Shown piece by piece: positions 43,690-52,893 of a stretch of 64,000 nt of DNA. Below the pieces are notes generated by a model that had not been told where the DNA came from, searched no databases, and worked only from the letters and a program-made list of their open reading frames with translations. The stretch is from Paracidobacterium acidisoli (GTDB taxonomy: Bacteria > Acidobacteriota > Terriglobia > Terriglobales > Acidobacteriaceae). The translations under genes were made by a program, and so were the position numbers. The DNA is taken from positions 310,001-374,000 of the forward strand of contig NZ_QVQT02000001.1 in assembly GCF_003428625.2 (NCBI RefSeq), written 5' to 3'. Positions within the stretch are counted from its first letter, which is position 1, and each line of letters begins with the position of its first letter.

Positions 43690-44576
43690 AAGGAATCATC
43701 CTCGCCGGAGGCTCCGGCACGCGGCTTTATCCGGTGACGCACGTTGTTTCAAAACAGCTGCTGCCGGTCTACGACAAACCGATGATCTATTACCCGCTGA
43801 GCACATTACTGCTGGCTGGTCTGAAGGACATTCTGATCATCTCCACACCGCAGGACACGACTCGCTTTGCTGATCTGCTCGGCAATGGGAATCAGTGGGG
43901 GATCGAACTGTCGTATGCCGTTCAGCCTTCACCAGATGGACTGGCTCAGGCATTTCTTATCGGTAAGGATTTTATTGGCGACGACGCGGCAGCATTGATC
44001 CTCGGCGATAACATCTTCTACGGGCAGACACTCTCGCGGCAGCTCCGTCAGGCAGCGCAAAAGACACATGGCGCAACGGTATTTGCTTATCCAGTCCATG
44101 ATCCGGAGCGTTACGGTGTTGTGGAATTCGACAGAAATGGAAAAGCGATCAGCCTGGAAGAAAAGCCGGAGACTCCGAAATCGCGTTATGCGGTCACCGG
44201 GTTGTATTTTTACGATAATGACGTGGTTTCGATTGCTTCTTCACTGAAGCCTTCTCCTCGCGGGGAGCTTGAAATTACCGATGTGAATCGCCATTACCTC
44301 GTGCGCGACCAGCTGGACGTGGAGATCATGGGACGGGGCATGGCCTGGCTCGATACAGGTACGCATGATTCGCTTTTTGATGCCGGTCTCTTTATTCAGA
44401 CCATCGAGCGCCGCCAGGGATTGAAGATTGCCTGCCCCGAAGAGATTGTCTGGCGACTTGGTTATATCGGCGATCAGCAGTTAGAAGCGCTTGCCAAGCC
44501 GGTTCGAAAGAGCGGATACGGTCAGTATCTTCTGGGACTGCTGACCGACTCGAATATCTCCGATGACGTCCTGTAA
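43686..44576 (+). CDS. rmlA: Glucose-1-phosphate thymidylyltransferase
   Basis: A 296-residue nucleotidyltransferase starting with GTG that overlaps the rmlB stop (GTGA). The nucleotide loop [17 protein letters not shown], followed by [18 protein letters not shown], is diagnostic. LGDNIFYG carries the Mg2+-binding Asp, and [20 protein letters not shown] and [10 protein letters not shown] are also present. It makes dTDP-glucose from glucose-1-phosphate and dTTP, the first and feedback-regulated step. The length matches the short, tetrameric RmlA type. Confidence 0.95.
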   Translation: MKGIILAGGSGTRLYPVTHVVSKQLLPVYDKPMIYYPLSTLLLAGLKDILIISTPQDTTRFADLLGNGNQWGIELSYAVQPSPDGLAQAFLIGKDFIGDDAAALILGDNIFYGQTLSRQLRQAAQKTHGATVFAYPVHDPERYGVVEFDRNGKAISLEEKPETPKSRYAVTGLYFYDNDVVSIASSLKPSPRGELEITDVNRHYLVRDQLDVEIMGRGMAWLDTGTHDSLFDAGLFIQTIERRQGLKIACPEEIVWRLGYIGDQQLEALAKPVRKSGYGQYLLGLLTDSNISDDVL

Positions 44577-44614
44577 CGGCCGCACATTAAATCCGACAGT
44601 AACGGAACGGTACG

Positions 44615-45160
44615 ATGAAAATCACAGAGACCTCTTTGCCCGGCGTTCTGCTGCTTGAACCGAAGACCTTTCGCGACAATCGTGGGGTTTTCTGGGAGAC
44701 CTATAATGAGCGTGCTTTCGAAGAAGCTGGCCTGCCGACAAAGTGGGTACAGGACAATTACTCGATCTCATCGATGGACGTGCTGCGGGGCATCCACTAT
44801 CAGATCACGCAGCCTCAGGGGAAGCTTGTACGCGTTGCCTCCGGCGCGGTGGTCGATGTGGCGGTCGATCTGCGGCGCAGTTCAGCAAACTTCGGGAAAT
44901 ATGTTGCTGTCGAGCTTTCCGAGATGGATGGCAATATGCTCTGGATTCCACCGGGATTCGGGCATGCCTTTCTCTGCCTGACGGAAACAGCAGGCTTTGC
45001 GTACAAGGTGACTGACTATTATTCGCCCTCCGGCGAACGCACCGTCCAGTGGAACGATCCGGAGATAGATATTTCGTGGCCCATCAGCTCTGACAAGGCG
45101 ATCATTTCGGCAAAGGATCAGCAGGGATGTCTGCTGAAAGACGCTGAGGTTTATCCGTGA
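44615..45160 (+). CDS. rmlC: dTDP-4-dehydrorhamnose 3,5-epimerase
   Basis: A 181-residue cupin-fold epimerase, the usual size for RmlC. The characteristic KTFRDNRGVFWETYNERAF and VLRGIHYQ (catalytic His) are followed by GKLVRVASGAVVDVAVDLRR, then WIPPGFGHAFL and the tyrosine in YKVTDYYSP. It flips carbons 3 and 5 of the keto-sugar. The gene follows rmlA by 38 bases. Its stop overlaps the GTG of rmlD, so the last two steps are coupled. Confidence 0.95.
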   Translation: MKITETSLPGVLLLEPKTFRDNRGVFWETYNERAFEEAGLPTKWVQDNYSISSMDVLRGIHYQITQPQGKLVRVASGAVVDVAVDLRRSSANFGKYVAVELSEMDGNMLWIPPGFGHAFLCLTETAGFAYKVTDYYSPSGERTVQWNDPEIDISWPISSDKAIISAKDQQGCLLKDAEVYP

Positions 45161-46053
45161 CAGCACCTGTCGTTCTGCTCCTTGGTGCGAATGGTCAGGT
45201 GGGAACAGAGCTTCAGCGCAGTTTTGCAGGCTTTGGAAAAGTCATCGCTTGTGACCGCTCGCATGCCGACCTGAGCCGTCCGGCAGGCCTCCGCAATCTG
45301 ATACGTGAAGTTCATCCACAGGTCATTCTCAATGCGGCGGCCTACACAGCCGTTGACCGGGCAGAAAGTGATCAGGAACTGGCCACTGCCATCAATGCAA
45401 CGGCTCCAGGGGTGCTGGCTGAAGAAGCGGCCCGTCTGGATGCGCTGCTGGTGCATTATTCAACAGATTATGTCTTCAATGGCGCAAAGACTTCTCCGTG
45501 GATCGAGACCGATACACCCGCTCCTTTGAACGTCTATGGTGCGTCCAAGCTGGCGGGCGAGCGCGCCATTCAGGCGGTTGATGGCAGACATCTGATTTTT
45601 CGCACGAGCTGGGTCTATGGGCCGCATGGGAAGAATTTCCTGCTGACCATGCTGCGCCTGGGACGGGAAAGAGATGAACTCCGCATAGTGGATGATCAGA
45701 TCGGAGCTCCCACCAGTTCCCTGGCCATTGCCCATGCAACACGTTCGGCAGTAGACAAAATGCTTTCAGAAGCGCCTTTATCTTCGGAAAGCAGGACAGG
45801 TATTTACCATCTCTCCTGCGAAGGAGAGGTTTCCTGGTGCGGGTTTGCCAGGGAGATTTTTTCGCGAGGTGGCGCCCTGTTGCACGGCAGGCAACCTTGT
45901 GTTGCCGCCATCCAGAGCGAGGAATATCCTACTCCCGCGATACGGCCGCGATATTCAGTATTGTCGAATGAAAAACTTCATTCCATTCTGGGAGTCAAAC
46001 TACCTCCGTGGCAGATTGCCCTCGATGAGGTGCTGTCCCGGCTTCAGGCTTAG
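45157..46053 (+). CDS. rmlD: dTDP-4-dehydrorhamnose reductase
   Basis: A 298-residue SDR starting with GTG at 45157. The cofactor loop is LLGANGQVGTEL. AAYTAVDRAESD is the signature helix of RmlD, STDYVFNG is next, and YGASKLAGERAI carries the catalytic Tyr and Lys. FRTSWVYGPHGKNF follows. It reduces the 4-keto group to complete dTDP-L-rhamnose. It ends the operon; an inverted repeat 39 bases later could stop transcription. Rhamnose made here likely goes to surface glycans. Confidence 0.95.
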   Translation: MTAPVVLLLGANGQVGTELQRSFAGFGKVIACDRSHADLSRPAGLRNLIREVHPQVILNAAAYTAVDRAESDQELATAINATAPGVLAEEAARLDALLVHYSTDYVFNGAKTSPWIETDTPAPLNVYGASKLAGERAIQAVDGRHLIFRTSWVYGPHGKNFLLTMLRLGRERDELRIVDDQIGAPTSSLAIAHATRSAVDKMLSEAPLSSESRTGIYHLSCEGEVSWCGFAREIFSRGGALLHGRQPCVAAIQSEEYPTPAIRPRYSVLSNEKLHSILGVKLPPWQIALDEVLSRLQA

Positions 46054-46091
46054 GATCAGCCGCAACATCTCTCGGCACTTTTTCGTCTAAT

Positions 46092-46113
46092 AAGCGCTGC
46101 TTCCAACGCGCTT
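46092..46113 (+). terminator. Weak hairpin after rmlD
   Basis: AAGCGC (46092-46097) and GCGCTT (46108-46113) pair around a 10-base loop, 19 bases before the next ATG. There is no clear T-tract, so attenuation or a structured leader of the next gene is as likely as termination. Confidence 0.35.
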
Positions 46114-46131
46114 TCAGAGGACGTTTCCTGT

Positions 46132-47337
46132 ATGTGTCTGAAGTTGTTTCGCCATACCATATCTTTCCGTACGACCTGCTGGGTGCTGGCAGTCAGTTTT
46201 GCTCCTGCCCTGATGGCTTCGACAGCAACTGCTCAGGCGGTCGATGCGTCTTCCTCCCAGACGCCTCCATCCGGCACTACGGCCTCGACACAACCAGCCA
46301 CACTGAAGGTCGACGTCAGAGTCGTAACGATGGCCGTTACCGTACGCGACAAGAAGGGCGCGATCGTCAATAACCTCACAGCCGACGATTTTGCGCTCAC
46401 CGACGACAATCATCCGCAGACGATTAAATACTTTTCGCATGACACCAATCTGCCGCTCACGCTTGGTCTGCTGGTGGATACCAGCATGAGCCAGCACAGC
46501 GTACTCGACGACGAACGCACAGCCAGCCAGCACTTCTTATCGCAGATGCTGACCGATCCTAAAGACAAAGCATTTCTGGTCCAGTTCGATCATGAAGTTG
46601 ATTTGCTGGAGGACATCACTCCTTCAAAAGACAGACTGCAGAAGGCTCTCGACCAGCTTGGAGTTCCTCAGTTTGGCTCATCCTCGAGTCAGGCTTCGCC
46701 GGATGACAGCGATCACGGAGCAGATGGTGAACACCGGAGAGGACGCGGCGGCACAACGCTGTATGACGCCATCTATCTTGCATCGAGCGATGTAGCAGCA
46801 AAGCAGCCGGGACGCAAGGCACTTATCGTGCTGACGGATGGTATCGATCGAGGCAGCAAAGAAACGCTGAACGGAGCAGTGGAAGCGGCGCTCAGGGCAA
46901 ACACCGCGATTTATGCAATCTACTTTAAAGGCGAAGAATCACGAGACAATGGTAACGGTCCGGGGATGGGCCGCCACGGTGGAATGGGTGGAAGGTGGCC
47001 TGGTGGTGGAGGTGGTTATCCTGGCGGAGGATCTCCCGGCGGCTACCCCGGAGGCGGTGGCAACCCAGGTGGGGGCCGCACTGCTGACAGCCACGGTGAC
47101 GGGAAAAAAATTCTGGAAGAAATTTGCGGCCGTACCGGCGGTTATATGTTTGAAGGGAAAAAGGGTAAGACAGACGAAATCTACGGGAAGATCTCCGAAG
47201 AACTGCGGGGGCAGTATCAGCTGGGATATATCCCAGGCAAGGATGCGAGTGATTCGGGCTATCACCGAATTGCTCTTACTCCAAAGAAGAAGGATCTGAT
47301 TGTTCAGACACATGATGGCTACTACACCGCCGAATAA
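46132..47337 (+). CDS. VWFA-domain protein of the acidobacterial type
   Basis: A 401-residue exported protein. A hydrophobic leader (CWVLAVSFAPALMASTATAQA) precedes the acidobacterial VWFA-related layout: VDVRVVTMAVTVRDKKGAIVNNLTADDFALTDD, a beta strand region, then the VWA core with a MIDAS motif DTSMS. Further MIDAS parts are TTLYDAI and VLTDGIDRGS. A long Gly/Pro-rich stretch (GGRWPGGGGGYPGGG and onward, about residues 284-316) is inserted between core strands. GYIPG near the C-terminus is also a family mark. Function is unknown; the family is widespread in Acidobacteria, perhaps as an envelope adhesion module. Confidence 0.88.
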   Translation: MCLKLFRHTISFRTTCWVLAVSFAPALMASTATAQAVDASSSQTPPSGTTASTQPATLKVDVRVVTMAVTVRDKKGAIVNNLTADDFALTDDNHPQTIKYFSHDTNLPLTLGLLVDTSMSQHSVLDDERTASQHFLSQMLTDPKDKAFLVQFDHEVDLLEDITPSKDRLQKALDQLGVPQFGSSSSQASPDDSDHGADGEHRRGRGGTTLYDAIYLASSDVAAKQPGRKALIVLTDGIDRGSKETLNGAVEAALRANTAIYAIYFKGEESRDNGNGPGMGRHGGMGGRWPGGGGGYPGGGSPGGYPGGGGNPGGGRTADSHGDGKKILEEICGRTGGYMFEGKKGKTDEIYGKISEELRGQYQLGYIPGKDASDSGYHRIALTPKKKDLIVQTHDGYYTAE

Positions 47338-47421
47338 CCCGGTCTCTGAAAATCAGGGAGTGATCAAAACAAATTTTGATGAGCCTCTGAATGAGGCTGA
47401 ATTCTGCCTTACAATGGGTGC

Positions 47422-47790
47422 TTGCGACGCGCACTTACCATTGTGTTGCTGCTTCTGTTCAGCTATCCGCTGATTGCGCCCGCATTTGCCTCATCAGCTG
47501 ATGAGGCAGACCTTCCCGCCTGCTGCCGCAGAAACGGCAAACATCACTGCGCTATGTCCGGCATGGACATGACGCAGAACACACAAAGCACATCCATAAG
47601 CGAAAGATGCCCATATTCCCCGCAGGTAAAGGCGCTCATGTGGCAGAGCACATTTGCACCAGCGTCTGATCAAATCATTTTTGCGGGATTGGTGCACCAA
47701 CCAGCCCTCGTGGCTCAGGCAGAGGCCGGTTTCCGTATCTCATTCAGCCGCTCTCGCCAGAAGCGTGGCCCTCCGCAATTCCTCTCGTAG
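47422..47790 (+). CDS. Small exported Cys/His-rich protein
   Basis: A 122-residue protein whose only plausible start is TTG 47422; no ATG or GTG lies in frame upstream near it. A clear signal peptide (LTIVLLLLFSYPLIAPAFASS) leads to LPACCRRNGKHHCAMSGMDM, where Cys, His and Met cluster as in periplasmic copper or heavy-metal proteins. The middle is not conserved with anything I recognise. The gene precedes a TonB receptor on the same strand by 154 bases, so the two might form a metal-linked uptake unit. The start codon is uncertain. Confidence 0.65.
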   Translation: MRRALTIVLLLLFSYPLIAPAFASSADEADLPACCRRNGKHHCAMSGMDMTQNTQSTSISERCPYSPQVKALMWQSTFAPASDQIIFAGLVHQPALVAQAEAGFRISFSRSRQKRGPPQFLS

Positions 47791-47944
47791 CAAATTCTGT
47801 TCAGCCATTCCGCATAGCTATCAGCCTGAAGCAACTCATGCCGCTGTAATACGGTGTATGAGTGAAGAGTTTGGCTGGCCCATGCCTGCGAATCGCTGTC
47901 TCTCATTTCTATAGCTCAGGGTTTATGCGAGGTGGTCTTCTCTC

Positions 47945-50212
47945 ATGCGAACTATGCGATTTTTCGCATTGCTGCTCTTTTGTCTCATCTGTGTGCCTAT
48001 GATCCGAGCGTCGGTCTTTGGACAGATCCAGGGTATTGTGCATGATCCGCATCATCGGCCAGTTCCCGGAGTGCATGTTTCCGTTCATGCTGCGCATTCG
48101 GATCTCAGCTTTTCTGCCATAACCAATCAGGACGGTGCTTTTCGTATCCCCGCTGTTCCTTTGGGAGATTATGTTGTCACCGTTTCCAGCGAAGGCTTTG
48201 CAACACTGCAGCAGACCATTACTGTCACTTCAGATTCCACTCTCATTCTGCACTTTCCACTTGAGATCGCAACCGTTGCGCAATCCACCACGATCACCGC
48301 GGAGCACCCGGCCCTTAATCCGGACACGGTAACCCCAACAACACAGATCAGCCGAATGGATATTGCTGAAACACCCGGAGCGGGCCGCACAAACAGCCTG
48401 GCGATGATAACGGATTACGTGCCCGGAGCCTACATGACGCATGACATGCTGCACATGCGTGGCGGGCATCAGCTAAGCTGGCTGATCGATGGAGTATCCA
48501 TTCCAAATACGAATATCGCCAGCAATATCGCACCGCAGATCGATCCCGGAGACATCGACACGCTGGAAGTAGATCGCGGCAGCTATAACGCAGGCCTGGG
48601 TGATCGAACATATGGAATTTTCAATGTAGTTCCTCGTACCGGCTTTGAATACAACCGCGAGGGAGAATTTGTAACTTCAATTGGATCGTATTATCAAACC
48701 AACAATCAGCTCAGCCTCGGCAGTCATTCAGAAAAATTTGCATGGTTCACAAGTCTAAACGGCAATCGCAGTAATTACGGCCTTCAGCCGGCCATCGAAC
48801 AGCCGGTTCATGATGCCGAAAACGGATATGGCGGCTTTGGCTCTCTCATTTACAACGTGAACACGGCGAACCAGATGCGGCTGGTCAGCCAGTTGCGGAC
48901 GGATTACTACCAGATTCCTCGCGATCCCGATCCGGATGACTGGCAGAATCAGCTTTATCCATCCAGCGGCCTGCGTGATGGCGAACATGAGACAGACGGC
49001 TATGTTGCATTTACATGGGTTCACACTTTCAACCCGACAACACTGCTGCAGGTTTCGCCCTTTTATCACTACAACAGTGCGAAGTACGAACCGCATTCCG
49101 ATGATTTCCCCACGGCAACAACTGCGGATCAAACGGGAAACTATGCTGGTCTGCAGGCTGCAATTTCGACTTCGATTGCAAAAAATGCTCTCTCCGGAGG
49201 TGTGTACAGCTATGAACAACATGAGGGCGACCTGTTCAGTATTCAGGGACAACTCTCTCCCCAGAACAGCAATGTAAATGGCGGTATCGAAGAATTATGG
49301 CTCGAAGACAGCTATAAACCGGCACCGTGGCTGACACTGACAGGTGGCGAGCGCCAGACTCATTTCCAGGGGACGATCTCTGAAGATGCGATTTATCCGC
49401 GTATTGGAGCCGCCGTGCAGATTCCGAAACTCCACTGGGTTTTCCGAGGATTTTATGGCCATTTTTATCAGCCTCCTCCGCTGACAACGATCTCTGGCCC
49501 GTTGCTGCAACTCGCACAAGACAACAACACCAGCTTCCAGCCATTGCGGGGAGAGCGGGATGAAGAACATCAGTTCGGCGTCCAGATTCCGTTTCGCGGC
49601 TGGCTGCTCGATGCCGATACATTTCAGACAAGGGCCAATAACTTCCTCGATCACAGCAACATCGGTGCATCGAGCATTTATATCCCGGTTACCGTGGATG
49701 GTGCTTTGATTCAGGGATGGGAGCTGACGCTGCGCTCGCCGCAATTATGGAAATATGGTCGAGCCCATCTGGCCTATTCCAATCAGATTGCGCAGCAGCG
49801 AGGTCCCATCTCCGGGGGACTGATCTGTTATTCGCCGGGCGATCCTTCCGCCTGTGCAGTTCCCCCGGGTTATTCGCCGCTTGATCACGATCAGCGAAAC
49901 ACGCTGAATGTTGGGCTTGACGGCAATCTGCCGGATCACATATATGGCTCGTTCAATATCTATTACGGTTCGGGCTTTTCCAATGGATACACTGATCCAC
50001 CATCACCCTATTCTGGAGATTATCTCCCTGCACACACTACTGCAGATGCAGCGATGGGAAAAACCTTCTCTGACAAGGTAACCCTTTCGATCAATGCCCT
50101 GAATATCGCGAATACGAGGGTCCTGCTTGATAACAGCCTCACTTTCGGAGGTTTTCACTACAACGACCCGCGCCAGATTTATGGGGAGGTTCGCTACCGC
50201 TTTCATTTCTGA
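47945..50212 (+). CDS. TonB-dependent receptor with N-terminal Ig-like domain
   Basis: A 755-residue outer-membrane protein. A signal peptide ending near MIRASVFG is followed by a CarboxypepD_reg domain (IQGIVHDPHHRPVPGVHVSVHAAHSDL to YVVTVSSEGFATLQQ), then a plug (~105-240) with MLHMRGGHQLSWLIDGV and LEVDRGSYNAGLGD. The rest is barrel strands, ending in GEVRYRFHF with a terminal Phe. The plug reads HMRGG, typical of siderophore or metal-type receptors rather than SusC-like ones. The Cys/His-rich gene upstream fits a metal-related role. A hairpin follows at 50223. Confidence 0.88.
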   Translation: MRTMRFFALLLFCLICVPMIRASVFGQIQGIVHDPHHRPVPGVHVSVHAAHSDLSFSAITNQDGAFRIPAVPLGDYVVTVSSEGFATLQQTITVTSDSTLILHFPLEIATVAQSTTITAEHPALNPDTVTPTTQISRMDIAETPGAGRTNSLAMITDYVPGAYMTHDMLHMRGGHQLSWLIDGVSIPNTNIASNIAPQIDPGDIDTLEVDRGSYNAGLGDRTYGIFNVVPRTGFEYNREGEFVTSIGSYYQTNNQLSLGSHSEKFAWFTSLNGNRSNYGLQPAIEQPVHDAENGYGGFGSLIYNVNTANQMRLVSQLRTDYYQIPRDPDPDDWQNQLYPSSGLRDGEHETDGYVAFTWVHTFNPTTLLQVSPFYHYNSAKYEPHSDDFPTATTADQTGNYAGLQAAISTSIAKNALSGGVYSYEQHEGDLFSIQGQLSPQNSNVNGGIEELWLEDSYKPAPWLTLTGGERQTHFQGTISEDAIYPRIGAAVQIPKLHWVFRGFYGHFYQPPPLTTISGPLLQLAQDNNTSFQPLRGERDEEHQFGVQIPFRGWLLDADTFQTRANNFLDHSNIGASSIYIPVTVDGALIQGWELTLRSPQLWKYGRAHLAYSNQIAQQRGPISGGLICYSPGDPSACAVPPGYSPLDHDQRNTLNVGLDGNLPDHIYGSFNIYYGSGFSNGYTDPPSPYSGDYLPAHTTADAAMGKTFSDKVTLSINALNIANTRVLLDNSLTFGGFHYNDPRQIYGEVRYRFHF

Positions 50213-50222
50213 TACATCATTC

Positions 50223-50255
50223 CGCCAGCGGATAGAAATATTCTTTCCGCTGGCG
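50223..50255 (+). terminator. Long hairpin after the TonB receptor
   Basis: CGCCAGCGGA (50223-50232) pairs with TCCGCTGGCG (50246-50255). Inside the loop AGAA and TTCT can pair as well, with one T-T mismatch between the stems, giving up to 14 base pairs. No T-run follows. Confidence 0.65.
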
Positions 50256-50321
50256 TGACTGCATGAAGTGCACAGTCGTCGTCGTAATGTACGCTGGATA
50301 GGCAAAAGGAGGAGTATTTAC

Positions 50322-50741
50322 ATGGAGAAATCCCGACGCGTATTGTGCCAGGCGCTTCCACTGTTGTTTACCTCAATGGCATGGGCAGACAGCGAAACAC
50401 TCAGCTCTTTCGCAAAGCCATTTGATGAACTCCCGGTACACGAAAGCGGTGCGAATATATCCCGCGCGATTCTGAATGGCGTCACGCATGAAGGTGGCTA
50501 TCTGGAAGTACATGAGACAACGCTGGCGCCCGGCAGTATGCCGCACCCTCCCCATCATCACGAGCATGAAGAATTGTTTCTGCTTTCTAAGGGTACTGTA
50601 GCTGTCACCATCAATGGAAAAACAACGCAGCTGAATGCAGGTTCGGCAGCTTTTGTGCATTCCAATGAAGTACATGGTGTGCGCAACACAGGAAACGAGC
50701 CGGCACAATACTTTGTGGTAGCGATCGGCAAAGAAGCCTGA
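50322..50741 (+). CDS. Exported small cupin protein
   Basis: A 139-residue protein from ATG 50322, with a strong AAAGGAGGAG site. A signal peptide (VLCQALPLLFTSMAWA) precedes one cupin_2 domain. Metal-binding motif 1 is unusually histidine-rich: PHPPHHHEHEELFLL. Motif 2 reads HSNEVHGVRNTGNEP. A single metal-binding barrel is expected, located in the periplasm. An in-frame ATG at 50268 adds 18 Arg-rich residues without a ribosome-binding site. Its substrate is unknown. It follows the TonB receptor and may share its regulation. Confidence 0.82.
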   Translation: MEKSRRVLCQALPLLFTSMAWADSETLSSFAKPFDELPVHESGANISRAILNGVTHEGGYLEVHETTLAPGSMPHPPHHHEHEELFLLSKGTVAVTINGKTTQLNAGSAAFVHSNEVHGVRNTGNEPAQYFVVAIGKEA

Positions 50742-50786
50742 TCTGTGGATGGACGCTCGTCACGTTCACCGCTCTTTAAAAAACGA

Positions 50787-51818
50787 TCAGATACGAGTCC
50801 AGTCGAGGATGACCTTGCCTGTATTGCCGCTCATCATCGCCTCAAAGCCTTTTTCGAAATCACTGTAGTTGTAACTGTGCGTAATAACGGGGGTGATGTC
50901 GACCCCTGCGCCTACCAGCACCGACATTTTGTACCAGGTTTCGTACATCTCACGACCATAAATTCCCTTTATGGTCAGCATGTTGAAGATAACCTTGCGC
51001 CAGTCAATCTCCATCGGCTTTGCAGGAATGCCGAGCATGGCGATTTTCCCACCATGGCACATGTTTTCGATCATTTCCACAAAGGCGAGGCGGCTACCGG
51101 ACATCTCGAGACCGACATCGAAACCTTCCAGCATGCCGAGTTGCTTCTGCACCTCTGCCACAGCGGCTTCCGTGGGATTTATGGCAACTGTCGCGCCCAG
51201 CTTCCTGGCGAGATCAAGACGGAAGGGGTTGAGATCGGTAATAACAACATGGCGCGCGCCCGCGTGGCGCACAATGGGGATACACATCAAACCTATCGGG
51301 CCTGCTCCGGTGATCAGTACATCCTCACCCAGAACCGGGAAGGACAGTGCCGTGTGCACGGCGTTGCCAAAGGGATCGAAGATAGCAGCGACTTCTTCTG
51401 ATATCCCGGAGTGATGACGCCAGATATTCGTCATCGGCAGAGCAATGTATTCCGCGAAAGCACCGGGGCGGTTGACGCCCACCCCCAGCGTGTGGGCGCA
51501 GAGATGGCGGCGGCCAGCGAGACAGTTACGACAACGCCCGCAAACAACATGCCCTTCGCCGCTGGCCAGATCACCGGGATGGAAGTCGCTGACGTTGGAG
51601 CCAACCTCCACAATTTCACCGACAAATTCATGACCGATGGCCATTGGGACAGGAATAGTCTGCTGAGCCCATTCATCCCACTGATAAATGTGCACATCGG
51701 TTCCGCAAATACCTGTCTTCCGCACACGGATCAGAACGTCATTGATGCCGATTTCCGGTACGGGAATGTCTTCCAGCCAAAGACCGCGTTCGGCTCGACT
51801 CTTGACCAGTGCTCGCAT
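50787..51818 (-). CDS. tdh: L-threonine 3-dehydrogenase
   Basis: A 343-residue medium-chain zinc dehydrogenase. Catalytic zinc ligands are Cys38 and His ([18 protein letters not shown]), and the structural zinc motif is [32 protein letters not shown] and [11 protein letters not shown] are strongly characteristic of Tdh, and the C-terminal part has [16 protein letters not shown]. It oxidises threonine to 2-amino-3-ketobutyrate using NAD+. No kbl (ligase) gene is next to it. GGGAG lies upstream of ATG 51818. Confidence 0.95.
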   Translation of the reverse strand: MRALVKSRAERGLWLEDIPVPEIGINDVLIRVRKTGICGTDVHIYQWDEWAQQTIPVPMAIGHEFVGEIVEVGSNVSDFHPGDLASGEGHVVCGRCRNCLAGRRHLCAHTLGVGVNRPGAFAEYIALPMTNIWRHHSGISEEVAAIFDPFGNAVHTALSFPVLGEDVLITGAGPIGLMCIPIVRHAGARHVVITDLNPFRLDLARKLGATVAINPTEAAVAEVQKQLGMLEGFDVGLEMSGSRLAFVEMIENMCHGGKIAMLGIPAKPMEIDWRKVIFNMLTIKGIYGREMYETWYKMSVLVGAGVDITPVITHSYNYSDFEKGFEAMMSGNTGKVILDWTRI

Positions 51819-51906
51819 CCAGACTCCCTTCAGTCCTCTGTGAATCCAGGGTATTCAATATGATTTTGATTGGAGCAGGAACAGAAGCATTCCCTCTGTG
51901 TGCTTC

Positions 51907-52764
51907 TCAGCGTTCACCCCACTTCAGCTTTGCCCGCAGTACACCGAAGAAATCCGGCGGCCCAAGACGAACCAGCTTTACGGTAAGCTCCGAACGGCGG
52001 CAGCGAATTTCATCTTCGGGACGAAGAGCTATGGCTTCCTGTCCGTCTATGGTAAGTACTGTTTGATCGGGGATACTCTCGACACTCACGACAATATTTG
52101 TCCCGCCATGAACCACAATCGGTCTGAGGGTCAGCTGGTGGGGACAGACCGGTGTAACGATCAGTGCGTCGACAGCCGGCACCAGGATGGGACCATCAGC
52201 AGCCAGAGAATAGGCGGTGGAGCCGGTAGGTGTCGCGACAATCACGCCATCGGCTCGAAAGGCCGCAGCAAGCTGGCCATCGACCGTAATGCGGAAATCG
52301 CCCATACGAGCGATGGCCCCTTTGGAAATCACTACATCATTCAGAGCTTCGTGTTCGGCATGCATTCTTCCATCGCGCCACAATTCACTATGCACCATGG
52401 TGCGAGCCTCGATGGTGTGACAGCTCTCACACCATCCCTCAAGGTGCGAATACAGATCTTCGAGGCGTACCTCTGTAAGAAATCCGAGCGAGCCAAGATT
52501 CACGCTAAGAATCGGGGTTCCGGTCTTTGCGAAGACGCGCGAAGCTGCCAGCAGCGTTCCGTCGCCCCCGAGAACGATGACCAGTTCCGGCTGTTCCGCT
52601 GGCAGCTCAGGACGTGGAACTATGCGGGCCTCACGGGTGTAATTGCCGCCCACGGGGTCCAGTATGGGCTCGAATCCTCGGGCGCGCAGCCACAATACCA
52701 GCTCTGGAAGCAGAGTGGTCAGCTCTTCCTTCTGCGGTTTTGAAATAATCGCAATCCGTCGCAT
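51907..52764 (-). CDS. nadK: NAD kinase
   Basis: A 285-residue NAD/NADH kinase. The phosphate-binding GGDGT is at 66-70, NLGSLGFLTEV follows, and NDVVISKG and the TPTGSTAYSLAADGPILVP segment complete the active site. It makes NADP+ from NAD+ and ATP or polyphosphate. The gene is divergent from the DUF1501 gene and follows tdh's start by about 90 bases on the same strand. No ribosome-binding site is evident before ATG 52764. Confidence 0.95.
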   Translation of the reverse strand: MRRIAIISKPQKEELTTLLPELVLWLRARGFEPILDPVGGNYTREARIVPRPELPAEQPELVIVLGGDGTLLAASRVFAKTGTPILSVNLGSLGFLTEVRLEDLYSHLEGWCESCHTIEARTMVHSELWRDGRMHAEHEALNDVVISKGAIARMGDFRITVDGQLAAAFRADGVIVATPTGSTAYSLAADGPILVPAVDALIVTPVCPHQLTLRPIVVHGGTNIVVSVESIPDQTVLTIDGQEAIALRPEDEIRCRRSELTVKLVRLGPPDFFGVLRAKLKWGER

Positions 52765-52893
52765 GAAGAACCAGTTTACCCGGAGATGGGTTTTCGCTTT
52801 TCAGTTACCGAAATTTGTATGAGTTCGCAGAAAATCAGACATTTTCCGCAACTTCAACCCTGCGATCGCGTTCGATTGCGCAGGAGCCGTTTT

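Noticed and set aside
46969-47094. The GGT/GGC-rich stretch as a CRISPR or tandem-repeat locus
   Set aside because: It has no regular repeat and spacer units; it codes the Gly-rich insert of the VWFA protein.
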